Assembly (NCBI GenBank): GCA_028709565.1
Contig: JAQVWU010000136.1
Location: 1-7,484, forward strand
Reading direction: 5' to 3'
Length of the DNA stretch: 7,484 nucleotides
Origin: Eubacteriales bacterium
GTDB taxonomy: Bacteria > Bacillota > Clostridia > Oscillospirales > CAG-272
Shown: in pieces, positions 6,089 to 7,484 of the stretch
Numbering within the stretch: the stretch's first letter is position 1
Layout of the letters: each line of letters begins with the position of its first letter
Position numbers and translations under genes: made by a program
The notes under the pieces: generated by a model
What the model saw: the letters and a program-made list of their open reading frames with translations, nothing else
The model's database searches: none
What the model was told of the DNA's origin: nothing

Positions 6089-7327
6089 TTAAGGATTCCA
6101 GTATTTATTTATAGTTTGTTTTGCGAGTTCGACATATCTTCTTCCGCGTTGATAGTCGCCGAATATCGTGCCGACCTCCCGCTGCGCGACCTCAAGCATA
6201 CAACCCGATGACGCTTCGGCGATTCCCTTAAAGCAGTCTATTATAGCATCCTCATTAAGCGGTCCCGCAATCGTGACATGTTCGGCCCGCGGTTTGCTGT
6301 AATAGACTATATTACTGCCGCGTAAATATTCACCCACCTGTTTTTCATTGTTAAACGGCGACACCGACAGCTTGCGTAGGTTTTTCCACTTGCTTAAATG
6401 CTCCCAAATATCGTCTATCCTTTCGCAACAGCCATAAGACAATAATCCAAACCGTTTTGCCAGCCTGTCCTGATACGGAAACACAAACTCGGCAAAGGCA
6501 TCTGATGATATTGCCGTTGTTTCCTGTGACTCTAAAAATCCCCAGCACTCGGTGGTTTTAGTCGCTTTATCTGCGGGAAGTTCATCATTAAAGGCAAAGC
6601 TTTCCTGTGCTACCGGGCTTACCCCCACAGTGGGCAGCAAAAGCCCTTCGTTTTCGAGATAGTCATAAAACCGTTCGTATATCTTGCAGGCATTATCCAT
6701 AACTTTATGCAGCAGATCGGGATAATCATACATGGACAAATAGTAGTTTTGCATTCCCATCAGGTGAACAAGAGAATTGGTTATTGAACCGCCCAAACTT
6801 CCCATAACCCTTTTGACCGGCAGAATATCGCCGAAAATATCACTTACAAATTCTGCCCTTTCATTTGTTGCCTGTATGTTCGAACCGAAGCCCCCCTCTG
6901 TAAGCTTGTCAAAATCCTCCTCAAGGTCGTTTATAACGGGGTCTATATGATAGCCCTTGGCGTTTTCCCCTTCAGCGACCGTGCGTTTTGCAGCGGTGCC
7001 AAACGGGGCCGCCCAAATGTTTTGATGAACTAAAAACTCTCCCGTTATCGGCGTATCATCATTAAACAGTTCCCTGCCTGCCGATGTCAGGAGTAAACCG
7101 AATTCCAGGTTCCTTGCACTTGCGCCCTCACACTTTAAACGGGGTGTTATCGTTTCGTTGGTGAAGTTTGAAACAAGAAATCTTACGGTAGGCTCTCCGA
7201 TTTTGCCATGCTCTATGAAACTCCATTTTTTAAGTATCTTTTCGTTTTCCTTTGAGTTGGCCAGCTCAAGCTGATGCTTGGCAAGCCCTCTGAGTATTTC
7301 CCGGTCTTTTTTGGATATCGATTCCAT
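6089..7327 (-). CDS. Uroporphyrinogen decarboxylase/corrinoid methyltransferase superfamily protein
   Basis: The 412-residue protein is about 60 residues longer than a typical HemE or MtaA because of an N-terminal extension. Signs of the URO-D fold are the helical stretch around residues 200-226, LLSYGCCERIDDIWEHL (296-312) and NLRKLSVSPFNN (317-328). The YGCCE motif is the usual site in this divergent branch, and its cysteines (300-301) could bind zinc as in the MtaA/CmuA-type methyltransferases. The haem-pathway enzyme is unlikely, as no haem gene is near and the N-terminal HemE Arg motif is not seen. The family often acts in methyl transfer to or from corrinoid proteins, but no corrinoid-binding gene is in the window. 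A GTG at 7330 directly precedes the chosen ATG; the AGGGG site 8 nt upstream fits the ATG better. Confidence 0.8.
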   Translation of the reverse strand: MESISKKDREILRGLAKHQLELANSKENEKILKKWSFIEHGKIGEPTVRFLVSNFTNETITPRLKCEGASARNLEFGLLLTSAGRELFNDDTPITGEFLVHQNIWAAPFGTAAKRTVAEGENAKGYHIDPVINDLEEDFDKLTEGGFGSNIQATNERAEFVSDIFGDILPVKRVMGSLGGSITNSLVHLMGMQNYYLSMYDYPDLLHKVMDNACKIYERFYDYLENEGLLLPTVGVSPVAQESFAFNDELPADKATKTTECWGFLESQETTAISSDAFAEFVFPYQDRLAKRFGLLSYGCCERIDDIWEHLSKWKNLRKLSVSPFNNEKQVGEYLRGSNIVYYSKPRAEHVTIAGPLNEDAIIDCFKGIAEASSGCMLEVAQREVGTIFGDYQRGRRYVELAKQTINKYWNP

Positions 7328-7357
7328 CACTGTATCCCCTTTTCTTATAATTATTTA

Positions 7358-7386
7358 ATTATAACATATAACATCAAAGTAAGCAA
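7358..7386 (-). promoter_or_regulatory. SigA-type promoter of the URO-D-like gene
   Basis: TTGCTT (7381-7386) and a perfect TATAAT (7358-7363) on the minus strand are 17 nt apart, with TGT extending the -10 box. The predicted leader is about 24 nt. The remaining bases to the window end hold no gene that I can support. Confidence 0.7.
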
Positions 7387-7484
7387 AAGCAAAAGTTACA
7401 GATCCTGGGACTCTTGAAAGTAAGACGCTTTTATTTCTATAATTCAAACTTTATAAAAAGTACGTTATATTATTTCCCTGTCCT

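Noticed and set aside
6017..6211. Plus-strand 64-codon frame between the isomerase and URO-D-like genes
   Set aside because: It runs into the antisense of the URO-D-like gene and has no ribosome site or family features.

Overview
All genes in this 7.5 kb window lie on the minus strand, so transcription runs from high to low coordinates. The organism is probably an anaerobic low-to-moderate GC Firmicute of the Clostridia type. This is inferred from GGAGG-type ribosome binding sites, SigA-like promoters with TGn-extended -10 boxes, a butyrate kinase relic and a PurF-like protein that keeps four-cysteine iron-sulfur ligands. The species cannot be named from the sequence. I see no rRNA, tRNA, CRISPR array, transposase or integrase.

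Layout in transcription order. 7327-6089 encodes a uroporphyrinogen decarboxylase/corrinoid-methyltransferase superfamily protein with its own promoter. 5838-4939 encodes a xylose-isomerase-like TIM-barrel sugar isomerase/epimerase. Its strong promoter is overlapped by a perfect dyad that looks like an operator. 4649-4266 is a decayed 3' portion of a butyrate kinase gene, with its 5' two thirds missing and an in-frame amber codon near the end. 4178-3384 encodes a four-helix membrane protein with a C-terminal PH-like domain. 3204-1771 encodes a PurF homologue whose glutaminase active site is destroyed while the PRPP-binding and Fe-S parts are intact. 1455-736 encodes an MgtC/SapB-family membrane protein. 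667 to the window edge is the 5' part of a metal-dependent amidohydrolase-2 gene.

Most genes have their own promoter, so this looks like a row of single-gene units rather than one operon. The exception may be mgtC-like plus amidohydrolase, which are 68 nt apart with no clear promoter between them. The isomerase, URO-D-like protein and amidohydrolase belong to families that often occur in small-molecule or carbohydrate catabolic regions of anaerobes, but no shared pathway can be shown here. No purine biosynthesis gene accompanies the PurF-like gene.

The most interesting items are the PurF-like protein without a glutaminase nucleophile, the butyrate kinase relic that can be read through its internal stop, and the operator-like palindrome on the isomerase promoter. 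I did not find a clear multi-gene novel system.
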